The position numbers were made by a program, and so were the translations under genes. From assembly GCA_029858925.1 (NCBI GenBank), contig JAOUEB010000048.1, positions 1 through 7,826 of the forward strand: DNA of 7,826 nt, read 5' to 3'. This DNA is from Nitrospira sp. (GTDB taxonomy: Bacteria > Nitrospirota > Nitrospiria > Nitrospirales > Nitrospiraceae). Under the pieces are notes generated by a model. It searched no databases. It saw nothing but the letters and a program-made list of their open reading frames with translations, and was not told where the DNA came from. Below, in pieces: positions 6,986 to 7,826 of this stretch (position 1 is its first letter; every line of letters begins with the position of its first letter).

Positions 6986-7348
6986 ATGGCTTCAATCCTC
7001 ATCGTTGACGACGACGCATCGATACGGACCCTGTTGCGCAGGATTCTGCAAGAAGACGGTCATCAGATCCGCGAAGCCGTAAATGGCGACATCGCCCTCA
7101 CACTCTATCGTGAAGCACCGGACGACATCGTCATCACTGATATTCTCATGCCGGAACGAGACGGCATGGAGGTGACCCTGGCGCTGACACGTGAATTTCT
7201 GGATGCCAGGGTCATTGCCATGACGGGGGCCACCGATAATCAGAATTTTTTGAACGTCGCCAAACTCTTCGGCGCGCGCCAGATACTCCAGAAACCTTTC
7301 AAGGTCGAAGACGTCCACCGCGCCGTGCGCTTCACGCTGGAACACTGA
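6986..7348 (+). CDS. Stand-alone CheY-like response regulator receiver protein
   Basis: This is a 120-residue protein made of one receiver domain and no output domain. It has the acidic pocket DDD at 8-10, the phospho-acceptor Asp52 in TDILMPERDG, the switch residue Thr80 in IAMTGA, and Lys103 in the QKP motif, so it should be phosphorylated normally by a histidine kinase or a phosphotransfer protein. The open frame extends further upstream, but the receiver fold begins directly at MASILIVDDD and a good ribosome binding site precedes it. Single-domain regulators act by protein contacts or as phosphate relays rather than by binding DNA. It is divergent from the PBP gene and converges on the ATPase gene. 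The kinase at the left end of the window is a possible but unproven partner, as it lies 5 kb away on the other side of the wall-synthesis cluster. Confidence 0.93.
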   Translation: MASILIVDDDASIRTLLRRILQEDGHQIREAVNGDIALTLYREAPDDIVITDILMPERDGMEVTLALTREFLDARVIAMTGATDNQNFLNVAKLFGARQILQKPFKVEDVHRAVRFTLEH

Positions 7349-7473
7349 AGAATGTGGGATGGGCAGCCGGATATCCCTCGGACACCGATGCCACCGGCCT
7401 TCCCGCTCAGCGGGCGCTCCCCACTTGATGAGCACGTGCCCGACCACGAGTCAGAGCGGCCACGACCAGGCGG

Positions 7474-7826
7474 TTAGGCGAGAGATACGGTGATTATCGC
7501 TTCATTGCCCCGCTCGTTATACGTCAGGCTGGGGAACAAGCGTCGAGCCAAAAAAATCCCTCGCCCGTTGACGGCTCTGGGATTGCCTGTGTGGGGAGAG
7601 TGAGTGAGAAGCCGGCGCCACATGAAGCCGGTCCCTTCGTCGGTAATGCGATAGGTCACGCGCTTGGCATCCCACTCCTGACACACCTGGACGGTAACCT
7701 GACGATCCTTATAACAGGGGTCGATCAGCCGCTGCCTGAGTACTTCGTCGTACCACCCTTCTGCCAAGGCCTGCTGCTTCGTCCGAAAGGATATCGCGAG
7801 CGTGCCATGTTCAACAGCATTGCACA
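7474..7826 (-). CDS. RsbW-like ATP-binding protein, N terminus outside the window
   Basis: This is the C-terminal 116 residues of a small GHKL-fold ATP-binding protein of the anti-sigma kinase or RsbW type (HATPase_c_2). The frame runs off the right edge, and the codons before the first possible TTG start at 7767 already encode the N box NAVEHG, so the true start lies outside. Counting from the first codon in view, the G1 box is ITDEGTGF (about 60-67, Asp62), and the G2-like motif NGRGIFLARRLF (about 86-97) is followed by YNERGNEAIITVSLA, which closes the fold as in anti-sigma relatives. Such proteins bind ATP and often phosphorylate an STAS-domain antagonist or hold a sigma factor. They are also found beside or fused to receiver and PP2C modules. 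Neither partner is visible. The gene converges on the receiver gene, leaving a 125-bp gap with no clear terminator. Confidence 0.85.
   Translation of the reverse strand, partial: CNAVEHGTLAISFRTKQQALAEGWYDEVLRQRLIDPCYKDRQVTVQVCQEWDAKRVTYRITDEGTGFMWRRLLTHSPHTGNPRAVNGRGIFLARRLFPSLTYNERGNEAIITVSLA

Noticed and set aside
7402..7414. Small hairpin cccgc-tca-gcggg between the two convergent right-hand genes
   Set aside because: The stem is only 5 bp and no T-run follows on either strand, so it is not supported as a terminator.
7765..7767. TTG as the start of the RsbW-like gene
   Set aside because: The codons upstream to the window edge keep the frame open and encode the N-box motif NAVEHG needed for ATP binding, so the real start lies beyond the window.

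Overview
The window is a 7.8 kb piece of a GC-rich Gram-negative bacterial chromosome with seven protein genes, two of them cut by the window edges. The mixture seen here is a bitopic class A penicillin-binding protein of the PBP1b type, a bactofilin, an exported c-type heme protein, and several two-component or anti-sigma-like signalling proteins. Together with the base composition it recalls Nitrospira or a related lineage. That placement is an impression from gene style, not something the sequence proves. I see no transposase, integrase, phage gene, CRISPR array, tRNA or rRNA.

Layout. Left block, + strand (1-2495): the C-terminal three quarters of a membrane sensor histidine kinase (Cache-like sensor remnant, TM, HAMP, PAS-like region, HisKA, HATPase). 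Its last codons overlap the start of a small exported single-heme protein with a DUF3365/Tll0287-like domain. The two are almost certainly one transcription unit and may form a heme-based sensing pair. Middle block, - strand (read from 6718 down to 2615): a PBP1b-like bifunctional peptidoglycan synthase, a bactofilin, and an AI-2E/PerM family membrane protein. All point the same way with gaps of 117 and 138 bp, which suggests a cell-envelope gene cluster. The left and middle blocks converge on a 119 bp gap holding an inverted repeat built from 7-nt units (2505-2589). Right block: a stand-alone CheY-like receiver protein (+ strand, 6986-7348) is divergent from the PBP gene across a 267 bp intergenic region. 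It converges on a partial RsbW-type ATP-binding protein (- strand, 7474 to the window edge).

How the genes may work together: the left pair would sense a periplasmic signal and pass phosphate to an unknown receiver. The middle cluster would build and shape the cell wall. The right pair are soluble signalling modules whose partners lie outside the window or elsewhere. No strong sigma-70 promoter or intrinsic terminator could be supported by eye. No intergenic stretch exceeds 300 bases.

No clearly new biological system is evident. The items most worth a second look are the heptamer-built inverted repeat, the overlapping kinase/heme-protein pair, and the PBP1b-bactofilin-AI-2E arrangement.
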